Notes under the pieces: generated by a model
Seen by the model: only the letters and a program-made list of their open reading frames with translations
Told to the model about the DNA's origin: nothing
Databases searched by the model: none
Assembly: GCA_900471515.1 (NCBI GenBank)
Contig: UCFC01000002.1
Coordinates: 112,627 to 176,626 of the forward strand
Length of the DNA: 64,000 nt
DNA from: Hyphomicrobiales bacterium
Lineage (GTDB): Bacteria; Pseudomonadota; Alphaproteobacteria; Rhizobiales; Rhizobiaceae
Reading direction: 5' to 3'
Shown: piece by piece, positions 27,302-36,487 of the stretch
How the letters are laid out: each line of letters starts with the position of its first letter
Position numbering within the stretch: the first letter of the stretch is position 1
Translations under genes and position numbers: made by a program

Positions 27302-27847
27302 ATGTCCCGTATTTCCATCCCCAGCAAAGACGACGCCCCGGAAGCCACCAGGCCGACGCTTGACGGCATCCAGAAGGCGCTGGGTTTCGTTCCGAACATC
27401 TTTCGTCTCGTCGCCAACAGCCCGGCCGCACTGGCGGCATTCACCGGCCTTCAGGGCGGGCTTTCGAGAACGCTTGATGTCAAGACGCGCGAGCGGATCG
27501 CCCTTGCCGTCGCCGAGGTGAACGGCTGCGACTACTGCCTCTCGGCCCACACCTATATCGGCCTCAACCTCGCAAAGATCAGCCCGGAAGAAATAGCGTT
27601 GAACCGCAAGGGCGCATCCGCCGATGCGAGGGCGAATGCCGCCGTCGGCTTTGCGGCCAGGGTTGCGCAGGTGCGCGGTCACGTCTCCGATGCCGATATC
27701 GCCACCGTGCGTGCTGCCGGCTTTTCGGACGCTGAGATCGTGGAAATCGTCGCTCTGGTCGTCGAGAACACCTTCACCAATTATCTGAACGAGGTCGCCA
27801 GGACCGACATCGACTTCCCGGCGGTTGCGGCTGCCAGTGCGGCCTGA
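27302..27847 (+). CDS. Carboxymuconolactone decarboxylase / AhpD-like peroxidase family protein
   Basis: This 181-residue cytoplasmic protein contains the AhpD-like CxxC core: Cys76-x2-Cys79 with His83 (NGCDYCLSAH) following REIALAVAEV-type helix residues. Family members reduce peroxides or act as thiol carriers. AAGGAG precedes the ATG. It is divergent from a LysR regulator and followed 55 bp downstream by a PNPOx-like gene on the same strand, a pairing that suggests an oxidative or xenobiotic response. The exact reaction is unknown. Confidence 0.88.
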   Translation: MSRISIPSKDDAPEATRPTLDGIQKALGFVPNIFRLVANSPAALAAFTGLQGGLSRTLDVKTRERIALAVAEVNGCDYCLSAHTYIGLNLAKISPEEIALNRKGASADARANAAVGFAARVAQVRGHVSDADIATVRAAGFSDAEIVEIVALVVENTFTNYLNEVARTDIDFPAVAAASAA

Positions 27848-27902
27848 CGGATGAGGAGCGGGGCCGGCGCTCCGCTCCCTCCAACCCTTGAGGAGACGGA
27901 TC

Positions 27903-28535
27903 ATGTCCTATGGATTTCTCGACATAGCCTCGACGCCCAGTGTGCGCGCCGCGCAGGCCGAAATGGGCGTTCAGGAATTCTGGACCAACCTGCCGAGCGA
28001 CCGGAGCTTCGACCGGTTCACCGAAAACGAGCGCGCCTTCATCGGCTCCCGCGACAGTTTCTACATGGCGACCGTCTCCGAAACCGGCTGGCCCTATGTC
28101 CAGCACAGGGGCGGCCCACAGGGTTTCCTGAAGGTGCTCGACGACCGCACGCTTGCCTTTGCGGACTATCGCGGCAATCGCCAGTACATCAGCACCGGCA
28201 ATCTCGCCGCCAACGACAAGGTCTGCCTGTTCCTGATGGACTATCCCCGCCGCGCCCGGCTGAAGATCTATGCCCATGCCGAAAAGCTCTCGCTCGATGC
28301 CGACCCGAAGCTAACGGAGCTGCTCGCCACGTCTTCCTATCGCGCAAAGCCGGAGCGCCTCTTCCGCCTGCGCCTCGAGGCCTTCGACTGGAACTGCCCG
28401 CAGCACATTACCCCACGCTATACCGAGGCCGAGATTGCTACGGCCGTTGAGCCGCTGCGCCAGCGTCTGGCAGAACTGGAGGCGGAGAATGCGGCTTTGC
28501 GGGCCAAGGTTGCTTCGGCCGGGAACGCAAAATGA
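27903..28535 (+). CDS. Pyridoxamine 5'-phosphate oxidase-like flavin-binding protein
   Basis: This 210-residue protein has the split-barrel flavin-binding fold at residues about 35-165 (FIGSRDSFYMATVSETGWPYVQHRGG; RGNRQYISTGNLAANDKVCLFLMDYPRRARLKI, given in part). It belongs to the large-group PNPOx-like family that contains many uncharacterised flavoenzymes. The C-terminal 35 residues (LRQRLAELEAENAALRAKV) form a predicted coiled coil, which suggests oligomerisation. GAGGAGA precedes the ATG. It is downstream of the AhpD-like gene and likely in the same operon. Confidence 0.85.
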   Translation: MSYGFLDIASTPSVRAAQAEMGVQEFWTNLPSDRSFDRFTENERAFIGSRDSFYMATVSETGWPYVQHRGGPQGFLKVLDDRTLAFADYRGNRQYISTGNLAANDKVCLFLMDYPRRARLKIYAHAEKLSLDADPKLTELLATSSYRAKPERLFRLRLEAFDWNCPQHITPRYTEAEIATAVEPLRQRLAELEAENAALRAKVASAGNAK

Positions 28536-28737
28536 GCTAAAGGACCTCCGACGCTGGCTTGTTCAATGCAGCGCCGGAGTTCTTGGTGGACCAGGAACTG
28601 GTTTGAGATGGTGGATTGACCATTCATGGCAACGGCTGACGGGATGGTTTCTGTCAGCCCGCCGCCCCTGAGGTCGGCCCGCGCAGCGTGTCTGCGGCGG
28701 TAAGATAAGAAGCGCGAAGACAGGCTCCGGGCGGCCC

Positions 28738-29442
28738 CTACTTCACATAGAGCGAGCGCGAGCGCTCCAGATGCTTGAGCACCGCCGCCTCGGCGCCGTC
28801 GGCGTCGTTGGCGGCAAGGCGCTCCAGGATCTCTTCATGTTCGGCCAGCGTGTATTTCTCTTTGCCGGTCCAGATCAGCATTTCCGTATGATATTCCTTC
28901 AGCCATGCCAGCATGGCTTCGCTGACGGCCACGTAGATCGGGTTGCCGGAAATCTGCGCAATGCGGGTGTGGAACCGCATGTCGGCGGAAATGAACTCCT
29001 CGGCGCGCCCAAGCGAGGCACGCTGCTGGTCGATGATGTCGCGCAGCGCATCGACATCGGCCGGCTTTGCCCGCTGGGCCGCCTCGCGCGCCATGCCGCG
29101 CTCGAAGAAGATGCGGGCGCTCTTCAGGTGCTCCAGCGAATCCGCCGATTGCGACAGCATGATCTTCGCCGTCAGGTCGACCTGCCGAAAGATCGACTGG
29201 GCGGTCAGCTTCAACACCTTCGCCCGCTCTCCGTGCGAGATGCTGACAAGCCCCTTGTTGGCGAGGGATTGCATCGCCTCGCGGATGGCGGGGCGGCCGA
29301 CGCCGAAGCGTTCCATCAGAACGCGCTCGGAGGGCATCTCGTCGCCCGGTTGCAACTCTCCTGAGGTGATCAGCCGTTCCAGCCGGTCAAAAACCTCATC
29401 GGACAGTTTTCGACGGACAATGGGCTCGATGGCTGAGGTCAT
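28738..29442 (-). CDS. GntR/FadR-family regulator, candidate regulator of D-apiose catabolism
   Basis: This 234-residue regulator has a GntR winged helix (about residues 10-72: VFDRLERLITSGELQPGDEMPS, LMERFGVGRPAIREAM) and an FCD domain (MRFHTRIAQISGN; LAEHEEILERL). It is divergent from the RuBisCO-like operon, and its upstream gap contains one copy of the TGGTAT(A/G)ATGA site that recurs before apnO and before the CUT1 operon, so it is the prime candidate for binding all three. A TTG at 29460 has a much better ribosome binding site (GGGGAG five bases away) than the ATG at 29442 and may be the true start, adding six residues. Confidence 0.87.
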   Translation of the reverse strand: MTSAIEPIVRRKLSDEVFDRLERLITSGELQPGDEMPSERVLMERFGVGRPAIREAMQSLANKGLVSISHGERAKVLKLTAQSIFRQVDLTAKIMLSQSADSLEHLKSARIFFERGMAREAAQRAKPADVDALRDIIDQQRASLGRAEEFISADMRFHTRIAQISGNPIYVAVSEAMLAWLKEYHTEMLIWTGKEKYTLAEHEEILERLAANDADGAEAAVLKHLERSRSLYVK

Positions 29443-29538
29443 GGCGTCTCGCTGGCTCAAATCTTCTCTCCCCTTAGCATTTTCACCGACCGACGACAAA
29501 GCGCGCCACGCGAAATTCACATCTGTTGAAAATTTCCA

Positions 29539-29567
29539 TTGCAGAAAATGGAATACTCATTATACCA
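29539..29567 (+). promoter_or_regulatory. Promoter/operator of the RuBisCO-like operon
   Basis: The operator core TCATTATACCA (29557-29567; TGGTATAATGA on the other strand) sits in CTCATTATACCAG. A possible promoter, TTGCAG (29539-29544), 16 bases and TATACC (29561-29566), would be blocked by a protein bound there. The wider sequence ACTCATTATACCAGATTA (29555-29572) matches the apnO and CUT1 promoters in 13 consecutive positions apart from one T/C change. Confidence 0.6.
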
Positions 29568-29624
29568 GATTACAAGTTGACGCCATGCCTTCTTGACGTG
29601 GCGAGAGGAGCAACCGGCAATTTC

Positions 29625-30881
29625 ATGATGATAGTCCTGACCTACCGCATCGAGACGCCAGGCAGCGTCGAAGCGATGGCGCACAAGATCGCTTCCGATC
29701 AATCGACCGGCACCTTCGTTCCGGTTCCGGGCGAGACCGAAGAATTGAAATCGCGCGTGGCCGCGCGCGTGCTTGCCATCCGTCCGCTGGAAGACGCCAG
29801 CCATCCTTCCTGGCCGGAGGCGGCGGACGGCGTGCGCCTGCAGCGCGCCGATGTGGATATCGCCTTCCCGCTCGATGCGATCGGAACGGATCTTTCGGCC
29901 CTGATGACGATCGCGATCGGCGGGACCTTTTCGATCAAGGGGATGACCGGCCTGCGCGTCGTCGACATGAAGCTTCCCGAAGCCTTCAGGAATGCCCATC
30001 CCGGCCCCCAGTTCGGCATTCCCGGCAGCCGGCGCCTGACCGGCGTCGAGGGACGGCCGATCATCGGCACGATCGTCAAGCCGGCGCTCGGCCTGCGGCC
30101 GCACGAGACGGCCGAGCTCGTCGGCGAACTGATCGAATCCGGCGTCGACTTCATCAAGGATGACGAGAAGCTGATGAGCCCCGCCTATTCGCCGCTGAAG
30201 GAGCGTGTGGCGGCCATCATGCCCCGCATCCTCGATCACGAGCAGAAGACCGGCAAGAAGGTCATGTATGCCTTTGGCATTTCCCATGCCGATCCCGACG
30301 AGATGATGCGCAACCACGATCTCGTACTCGAAGCGGGCGGCAACTGCGCCGTCGTCAACATCAATTCGATCGGCTTCGGCGGCATGAGTTTCCTGCGCAA
30401 GCGCTCCGGCCTCGTGTTGCATGCGCACCGCAACGGCTGGGACGTGCTGACGCGCCACCCCGGCATCGGACTCGACTTCAAGGTCTATCAGCAGCTCTGG
30501 CGGTTGCTCGGTGTCGACCAGTTCCAGATCAACGGCATCCGCGTGAAATATTGGGAGCCGGACGAGAGTTTCGTCGCCTCCTTCAAGGCGGTCAGCACGC
30601 CGCTCTTCGGCCCCTCCGACTGCCCGCTTCCCGTTGCCGGTTCCGGCCAGTGGGGCGGGCAGGCGCCCGAAACCTACCAGCGCACCGGCCGCACGACCGA
30701 TCTTCTCTATCTCTGCGGCGGCGGCATCGTCAGCCATCCGCACGGACCGGCCGCCGGGGTGCGCGCCGTGCAGCAGGCCTGGCAGGCGGCAGTCGCCGGC
30801 ATTGCGCTCGACGAATATGCAAAAGATCATCCCGAGCTTGCCGCATCGATCGCCAAGTTCGGCGACGGCAAGGCGGCGTGA
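29625..30881 (+). CDS. RuBisCO-like protein, 3-oxo-isoapionate-4-phosphate decarboxylase or transcarboxylase/hydrolase
   Basis: This 418-residue protein is a form IV RuBisCO-like protein. Catalytic positions are kept: Lys152 in GTIVKPALGL (RuBisCO K175), the carbamylated-lysine motif K178-D-D180-E181 (FIKDDEKL), His266/His268 in LHAHRNGW and the GGG phosphate loop (CGGGIVSHPHG). Loop 6 differs (GIRVKYWEP), so it is not a CO2-fixing enzyme. Among neighbours for D-apiose use it matches the RLPs that act on 3-oxo-isoapionate 4-phosphate: OiaX (to L-erythrulose 1-phosphate and CO2) or OiaT (to 3-phosphoglycerate and glycolate). No erythrulose-phosphate isomerase gene is nearby, which favours OiaT, but residues alone do not decide. 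Confidence 0.88.
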   Translation: MMIVLTYRIETPGSVEAMAHKIASDQSTGTFVPVPGETEELKSRVAARVLAIRPLEDASHPSWPEAADGVRLQRADVDIAFPLDAIGTDLSALMTIAIGGTFSIKGMTGLRVVDMKLPEAFRNAHPGPQFGIPGSRRLTGVEGRPIIGTIVKPALGLRPHETAELVGELIESGVDFIKDDEKLMSPAYSPLKERVAAIMPRILDHEQKTGKKVMYAFGISHADPDEMMRNHDLVLEAGGNCAVVNINSIGFGGMSFLRKRSGLVLHAHRNGWDVLTRHPGIGLDFKVYQQLWRLLGVDQFQINGIRVKYWEPDESFVASFKAVSTPLFGPSDCPLPVAGSGQWGGQAPETYQRTGRTTDLLYLCGGGIVSHPHGPAAGVRAVQQAWQAAVAGIALDEYAKDHPELAASIAKFGDGKAA

Positions 30882-30883
30882 CG

Positions 30884-32218
30884 ATGCGAAACCTGCTCGT
30901 CAGCTACTACGGCGACGATTTCACCGGCTCCACCGATGTGATGGAAGCGCTCGCCAGCAACGGCATTGCGACCGTGCTCTTTCTCGGCATTCCCGATCAG
31001 GCCCTGCTCGACCGCTTCGGGGATTGCCGTGCCGTCGGCCTTGCGGGAACGAGCCGCAGCGAGAGCCCGGCCTGGATGCAGGAAAACCTGACCCCGGCTT
31101 TCCGATGGTTGAAGGATCTGCAGGCGGGCATCTGCCACTACAAGGTCTGCTCCACCTTCGATTCCGCGCCCGAGGTGGGCAATATCGGCAAGGCGATCGA
31201 GATCGGCAAAGAGATCTTTGGCCAGCCGCTGGTACCCGTCATCGTCGGCGCGCCGCAGCTCAAGCGCTACACGGCCTTCGGCAATCTCTTCGCCGCCTAT
31301 CAGGGGCGTGTCTTCCGCATCGACCGGCATCCGGTCATGAGCCGTCATCCCGTCACGCCGATGCATGAGGCCGATCTTGCCCTGCATCTCGGCAGGCAGA
31401 CCGACCTTGCCGTTTCGCTCGCCGACCTGACGATGCTTGCTGCACCCGATGCCGATGCCATGATCGACCGGCTGATAGACGAGGGTTCGGGCATCCTGCT
31501 GCTCGATGTCGCCTCCGCCGAGAGCCAGTCTGCCGCCGGCCGGCAGCTGCAGCGCATCACGGCAGCCAGGGGTGCTTTCGTGGCCGGCTCCTCCGGCATC
31601 GAATACGCGCTCCTCGATGCCTGGCGCGAAAAGGGCATGACCGGTCCGGGTGTCGAGTTCCAGTCGCCGGGCAAGGTGGACCGGCTCGCCGTCGTTTCCG
31701 GCAGCGTTTCGCCGACGACGGAGCGGCAGATCCGCACGGCGATTGCCGACGGCTTTCACGACATCCCGCTCGATCCCCTGGCGCTGGTCGGCACCAATGC
31801 CCAGGCGGCACTGGACGTCGCGGTCGCCGCCGGCCTTGCCGCCCTGAAGGCTGGCCGAAGCGTCATCCTGCACACCGCGCTTGGCCCTTCCGCCGATCGC
31901 GGCACCGACATCGACCAGCTGCCGGGCGCCCGTCACCGGCTCGGTCGCGCGCTCGGAACCATCCTGCGCCGTCTCGTCGAAACCGAAGGCCTTTCGCGCG
32001 CCGTCATCGCCGGCGGGGACACATCGAGCCATGCGCTGAAGGAATTGCGCGTCGATGCGCTGACGACCCTGCTGCCGCTGCCGCAAACCCCCGGTTCGCC
32101 GCTCTGCACGGCCCACGGCCGCTACGCGCCCACCGACGGGCTGCAGATTGCGCTGAAGGGCGGCCAGGTCGGGGCGGACGGCTATTTCTCGCAGATCCGG
32201 GATGGGAGGAAGGACTGA
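30884..32218 (+). CDS. oiaK: 3-oxo-isoapionate kinase (four-carbon acid sugar kinase family)
   Basis: This is a 444-residue kinase of the DUF1537/four-carbon acid sugar kinase family. The N-terminal domain begins YYGDDFTGSTDVMEAL, which holds the substrate-binding DDxTG motif, and the C-terminal nucleotide-binding domain has IAGGDTSSHALKEL. The predicted reaction is ATP-dependent phosphorylation of 3-oxo-isoapionate to its 4-phosphate, the substrate of the RuBisCO-like protein. Its ATG begins two bases after the RLP stop. The specific substrate follows from this context (the described D-apionate pathway); the family alone would allow threonate or erythronate kinases. Confidence 0.87.
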   Translation: MRNLLVSYYGDDFTGSTDVMEALASNGIATVLFLGIPDQALLDRFGDCRAVGLAGTSRSESPAWMQENLTPAFRWLKDLQAGICHYKVCSTFDSAPEVGNIGKAIEIGKEIFGQPLVPVIVGAPQLKRYTAFGNLFAAYQGRVFRIDRHPVMSRHPVTPMHEADLALHLGRQTDLAVSLADLTMLAAPDADAMIDRLIDEGSGILLLDVASAESQSAAGRQLQRITAARGAFVAGSSGIEYALLDAWREKGMTGPGVEFQSPGKVDRLAVVSGSVSPTTERQIRTAIADGFHDIPLDPLALVGTNAQAALDVAVAAGLAALKAGRSVILHTALGPSADRGTDIDQLPGARHRLGRALGTILRRLVETEGLSRAVIAGGDTSSHALKELRVDALTTLLPLPQTPGSPLCTAHGRYAPTDGLQIALKGGQVGADGYFSQIRDGRKD

Positions 32219-32264
32219 TGGCCAATCAGGCGACTTCCATCCACGGTCGATAATGGAATGGTGA

Positions 32265-32293
32265 TTGACTCATCATACCAGTTAAGATACCAA
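32265..32293 (+). promoter_or_regulatory. Promoter/operator upstream of apnO
   Basis: TTGACT (32265-32270), a 17-base spacer and TACCAA (32288-32293) form a candidate promoter 25 bp before the apnO ATG. The spacer is almost entirely the site CATCATACCAGTT, and TCATCATACCA (32270-32280) is identical to the copy at 49915-49925. A bound FadR-type repressor would occlude the promoter. Confidence 0.6.
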
Positions 32294-32317
32294 TCCCGCA
32301 TACGAAGGTGAGGAAAT

Positions 32318-33145
32318 ATGACTGCAATTGCCCTCTTTGGCGCCGGCGGAAAAATGGGATACCGGCTGGCCAAGAATCTCAAAGGTTCCCGTTTTGACGT
32401 TCGCCATGTCGAGGTCAGCGATGTCGGCAAGGCGCGCCTGAAGAACGATCTCGGCATCGACTGCACGCCGGCCGATGCTGCGCTCGACGGCGCCGAGGTC
32501 GTGATCCTGGCCGTGCCGGATACGGCGATCGGCAAGGTTGCCGCCGGCATCGCCGACAGGCTGAAGCCCGGCACGATGGTCGTGGCGCTCGATGCCGCCG
32601 CCCCCTTTGCCGGCCACCTGCCGGAGCGCGCCGACCTCACCTATTTCGTGACCCACCCGTGCCATCCGCCGATCTTCAACGACGAGACGGATATGCAGGC
32701 CAAGAAAGACCATTTCGGCGGCCTGTTTGCCAAGCAGCACATCGTCTCCGCCCTGATGCAAGGCCCGGAAAGCGCTTATGCCCTCGGCGAAGAGATCGCC
32801 AAGGTCATCTGGGCGCCGGTCATGCGCTCGCACCGCGTCACCGTCGAGCAGATGGCGATGCTGGAGCCCGGCCTTTCGGAAACCGTCTGCGCCTCGCTGC
32901 TCGTCATCATGCGTCAGGCAATGGACGAGTGCATCGCCCGCGGCGTGCCGGCGGAAGCGGCCCGCGACTTCCTGCTCGGCCACATGAACGTGCTCGGCGC
33001 CGTCATCTTCAAGGAAGTCGACGGCGTGTTCTCGGATGCCTGCAACAAGGCGATCGAGTTCGGCATCCCTGCCCTGATGCGCGACGACTGGAAGAAGGTC
33101 TTCGAACCTCAGGAGATCGCCGACAGTATCCGTCGCATCACCTGA
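32318..33145 (+). CDS. apnO: D-apionate oxidoisomerase
   Basis: This 275-residue NAD-dependent enzyme begins with a Rossmann motif (ALFGAGGKMGYRLAKNL) and has a C-terminal helical domain like 6-phosphogluconate dehydrogenases. Other blocks are VTHPCHPPIFNDE and GHMNVLGAVIF. ApnO oxidises D-apionate and moves its hydroxymethyl group to give 3-oxo-isoapionate. The call rests on the fold together with direct adjacency to the kinase and RuBisCO-like genes and, downstream, apsD and apnL; this is the gene set described for D-apiose catabolism. GAAGGTGAGG precedes the ATG. It has its own promoter and operator. Confidence 0.87.
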   Translation: MTAIALFGAGGKMGYRLAKNLKGSRFDVRHVEVSDVGKARLKNDLGIDCTPADAALDGAEVVILAVPDTAIGKVAAGIADRLKPGTMVVALDAAAPFAGHLPERADLTYFVTHPCHPPIFNDETDMQAKKDHFGGLFAKQHIVSALMQGPESAYALGEEIAKVIWAPVMRSHRVTVEQMAMLEPGLSETVCASLLVIMRQAMDECIARGVPAEAARDFLLGHMNVLGAVIFKEVDGVFSDACNKAIEFGIPALMRDDWKKVFEPQEIADSIRRIT

Positions 33146-33153
33146 CACGACCG

Positions 33154-33173
33154 CGGCAGGGCTCGCCCTGCCG
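33154..33173 (+). promoter_or_regulatory. Stem-loop after apnO
   Basis: CGGCAGGG (33154-33161) pairs perfectly with CCCTGCCG (33166-33173) around a CTCG tetraloop, nine bases after the apnO stop. There is no T tract. It is followed at once by the terminator-like hairpin at 33179, so the two may act together. Confidence 0.5.
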
Positions 33174-33178
33174 CCCTG

Positions 33179-33214
33179 CCGGCCCGGAGGGGACAAGCGG
33201 GCCGGTCTTTGATT
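33179..33214 (+). terminator. Terminator-like hairpin between apnO and the transporter genes
   Basis: CCGGCCCG (33179-33186) pairs perfectly with CGGGCCGG (33198-33205), followed by TCTTTGATTT. The short T-rich tail suggests partial intrinsic termination, separating the enzyme genes from the transporter operon. Confidence 0.55.
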
Positions 33215-33222
33215 TCGCATGA

Positions 33223-34218
<996 letters not shown>

Positions 34219-34234
34219 GGCGGACCGACTGCTG

Positions 34235-34262
34235 CAGGGAGCGCGGGAGACCACGCTCCCTG
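34235..34262 (+). promoter_or_regulatory. Stem-loop after the D-apiose-binding protein gene
   Basis: CAGGGAGCG (34235-34243) pairs perfectly with CGCTCCCTG (34254-34262) around a 10-base loop, 16 bases after the binding-protein stop and without a T tract. It occupies the same position as hairpins in the other ABC operons here. Confidence 0.6.
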
Positions 34263-34295
34263 TGGCCTATTCTCATGGATTTCGAGGTTGACAGC

Positions 34296-34940
34296 ATGTT
34301 GAGGATCAGGGGCGCCCTGATTGCCGCTCTCGTGGCGGCGGCTTTGCCCGGCTGCAAGATCATCAAGACACCGACTGCGGAAGAAAAGGCCGCGGCCGCG
34401 GCCAGGAGCGCTTTCGACCCGAATGCCAAGGTCGAGGCGATATGGCAGCCGCAGGTGGTTCCCTATTACGAAAAGCGGGCCGGCGAGCTGAAGGATGTCG
34501 CAGCCCTCGCCGCATCGAGCCCCGATCAGGCGGGGGAGAAATACGGCAACCCGCACAAGCAGGCGAGTTCGCCCTGGACCTATGCGGTGAAATTCACCGG
34601 CAAGGTCGTCGCGGCCGATACGGCCTCGCGCGCCGCAACGCTCGATGTCGATGCCGACGGCGACGGCAAGGCCGACGCGAAAGTGCAGATCGGCCCGGCC
34701 ATCCGCGGCACGGCGTTGCGCGACACATTGGATTTCGTCAATTTCAACGAATTCAAGAACCAGATCGAATGGGCGCAGTTCGGCAAGTCCTTCAACGAAA
34801 AGGCCAATAGCGCCTTCCTTTCGGCGATCCCGCGCGACGGGCTGGTCGGCAAGACGGTGAGCGTGACCGGCGCCTTCCCGCTGCCGTCAGGCGGCGACCT
34901 TCCGCTCGTGACCCCTTCGGCGCTGACGGTGGCACCATGA
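34296..34940 (+). CDS. DUF2291 lipoprotein of the sugar ABC transporter locus
   Basis: This 214-residue protein has a lipoprotein signal with lipobox AALPGC (cysteine at about residue 20), so it is probably anchored in the envelope. The body fits DUF2291 (VEAIWQPQVVPYYEKRAGEL; TYAVKFTGKVVAADTASRAATLDVD, in part), a family that occurs almost only beside ribose-type ABC transporters and has no proven function. The ATG at 34296 has GAGGTTG upstream; another ATG seven codons earlier is possible. Its stop overlaps the ATPase start by four bases. An accessory role in sugar capture is inferred. Confidence 0.78.
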   Translation: MLRIRGALIAALVAAALPGCKIIKTPTAEEKAAAAARSAFDPNAKVEAIWQPQVVPYYEKRAGELKDVAALAASSPDQAGEKYGNPHKQASSPWTYAVKFTGKVVAADTASRAATLDVDADGDGKADAKVQIGPAIRGTALRDTLDFVNFNEFKNQIEWAQFGKSFNEKANSAFLSAIPRDGLVGKTVSVTGAFPLPSGGDLPLVTPSALTVAP

Positions 34941-36487
34941 CGACCAGCGAGGCTTCCAAGGACGATATCATCCTGCGCCTCGACGACGTGTCGAAGGTCT
35001 ATTCCGGTATCGTGGCCGTCAAGCGCGCCAATCTCGAGCTGCGCCGGGGCGCCGTCAACGTGCTGGTCGGCGAAAACGGTGCCGGCAAATCGACCCTGAT
35101 GAAGATCATCGCTGGCGTCGAGCGACCGACACTCGGGAACATCATTCTGGACGGCGAAACCGTTTCCTTCGCCAGCCCCGCGGATGCGCAGGCCCACGGC
35201 ATCGGCATGATCTTCCAGGAACTCAACCTCTTCGCCAACATGTCGGTTGCCGAAAACATCTTTGCGACGCGCGAACTCACCCGCGGCGTGCTCGGCATCG
35301 ACCACAGGGAACAGGTCCGCAAGGCCAACGAATTCCTGGCCCGCCTCGATGCCGGTATCGATGCCGAGACCATGGTCGAGGATCTGCCGATCGGCCAGCA
35401 GCAGCTTGTCGAGATCGCCAAGGCGATGTCGCTCAATGCGCGCATCCTCATCATGGACGAGCCGACTTCGGCGCTGTCTGCGGCGGAAGTCGAGATCCTC
35501 TTCAAGGTGATTGCCGAGCTGAAAGCGCAGGGTGTGGCGATCGTCTATATATCGCACCGCCTCGAAGAGCTGATGCGGATCGGCGACTACATCACCGTGC
35601 TGCGCGACGGGCAGATCACCGGCCAGGCAATGGTCAAGGATATCGACACGCGCTGGATCGTGCGCTCGATGATCGGCTCGGATGCCAAGGATTTTGCCAA
35701 ATCCGTCGATCATGCCGTCGGCAGGGAAATGTTCCGTGCGGAGAACATCAGCCTGCCGCGCCCGACCGGCGGGCTTGCCGTCGACAATGTTTCGCTGTCC
35801 GTCAGGGCGGGCGAAATCCTCGGCATTTACGGATTGATGGGCGCCGGGCGCAGCGAGTTCTTCGAATGCGTGATCGGCCGCCATGCACACTCGACGGGCA
35901 AGATCTTCATCGACGGCAAGGAAGTGCGCGCCCGTGACACGACGCGGCGCATCCGCCGCGGCCTGGCACTCATTCCCGAGGACCGGCAACGCGAGGGCCT
36001 GGTGCAGGTTCTCTCCATCGCCTCCAACCTCACGCTTGCGAGCCTTGGCCGCTTCACGCGCCTGTTTCATATCAACGCCAAGGCCGAGAAGAACGCCATT
36101 GCCGAGGCGATCCGCGACCTTTCCATCAAGGCGCCGAACCCGGATTTCGAAGTGACCTCCATGTCCGGCGGCAACCAGCAGAAGGTGGTCATCGGCAAGG
36201 CGCTGATGACCAATCCGAAGGTTCTTCTGATGGACGAACCGAGCCGCGGCATCGATGTCGGCGCCAAGGCGGATGTCTTCCGCACCATGCGCCGGCTTGC
36301 CGCCAATGGCCTCGCCATCCTGTTTTCAACCTCCGACCTCGAAGAGGTCATGGCGCTTTCCGATCGCATCGCCGTGCTCAGCAACGGCCATCTCATCGCC
36401 GTCTTCGACCGCACTGAGGCAACGGAAGAGGCCATTATCGCAGCCTCCGCCAAGGGGCACGAACATCAAGGGAAACTTGCGTCATGA
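34937..36487 (+). CDS. Sugar ABC transporter ATP-binding protein (D-apiose, inferred)
   Basis: This is a 516-residue dual-NBD ATPase of the RbsA class. NBD1 has GENGAGKST and ILIMDEPTSAL; NBD2 has GLMGAGRSE, MSGGNQQKV and VLLMDEPSRGID. It drives import together with the permease that follows, whose ATG overlaps this stop as ATGA, and it overlaps the DUF2291 gene on the other side. These overlaps make binding protein, lipoprotein, ATPase and permease one tightly coupled unit. Confidence 0.92.
   Translation: MTTSEASKDDIILRLDDVSKVYSGIVAVKRANLELRRGAVNVLVGENGAGKSTLMKIIAGVERPTLGNIILDGETVSFASPADAQAHGIGMIFQELNLFANMSVAENIFATRELTRGVLGIDHREQVRKANEFLARLDAGIDAETMVEDLPIGQQQLVEIAKAMSLNARILIMDEPTSALSAAEVEILFKVIAELKAQGVAIVYISHRLEELMRIGDYITVLRDGQITGQAMVKDIDTRWIVRSMIGSDAKDFAKSVDHAVGREMFRAENISLPRPTGGLAVDNVSLSVRAGEILGIYGLMGAGRSEFFECVIGRHAHSTGKIFIDGKEVRARDTTRRIRRGLALIPEDRQREGLVQVLSIASNLTLASLGRFTRLFHINAKAEKNAIAEAIRDLSIKAPNPDFEVTSMSGGNQQKVVIGKALMTNPKVLLMDEPSRGIDVGAKADVFRTMRRLAANGLAILFSTSDLEEVMALSDRIAVLSNGHLIAVFDRTEATEEAIIAASAKGHEHQGKLAS

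Noticed and set aside
28536..28737. Short open frames on both strands after the PNPOx-like gene
   Set aside because: Less than 80 codons, no ribosome binding sites and no recognisable domain; treated as a convergent intergenic gap.
29625..30881. Carbon-fixing RuBisCO large subunit
   Set aside because: Loop 6 and several substrate residues differ, there is no small subunit or phosphoribulokinase, and the kinase and ApnO neighbours fit the RuBisCO-like role.
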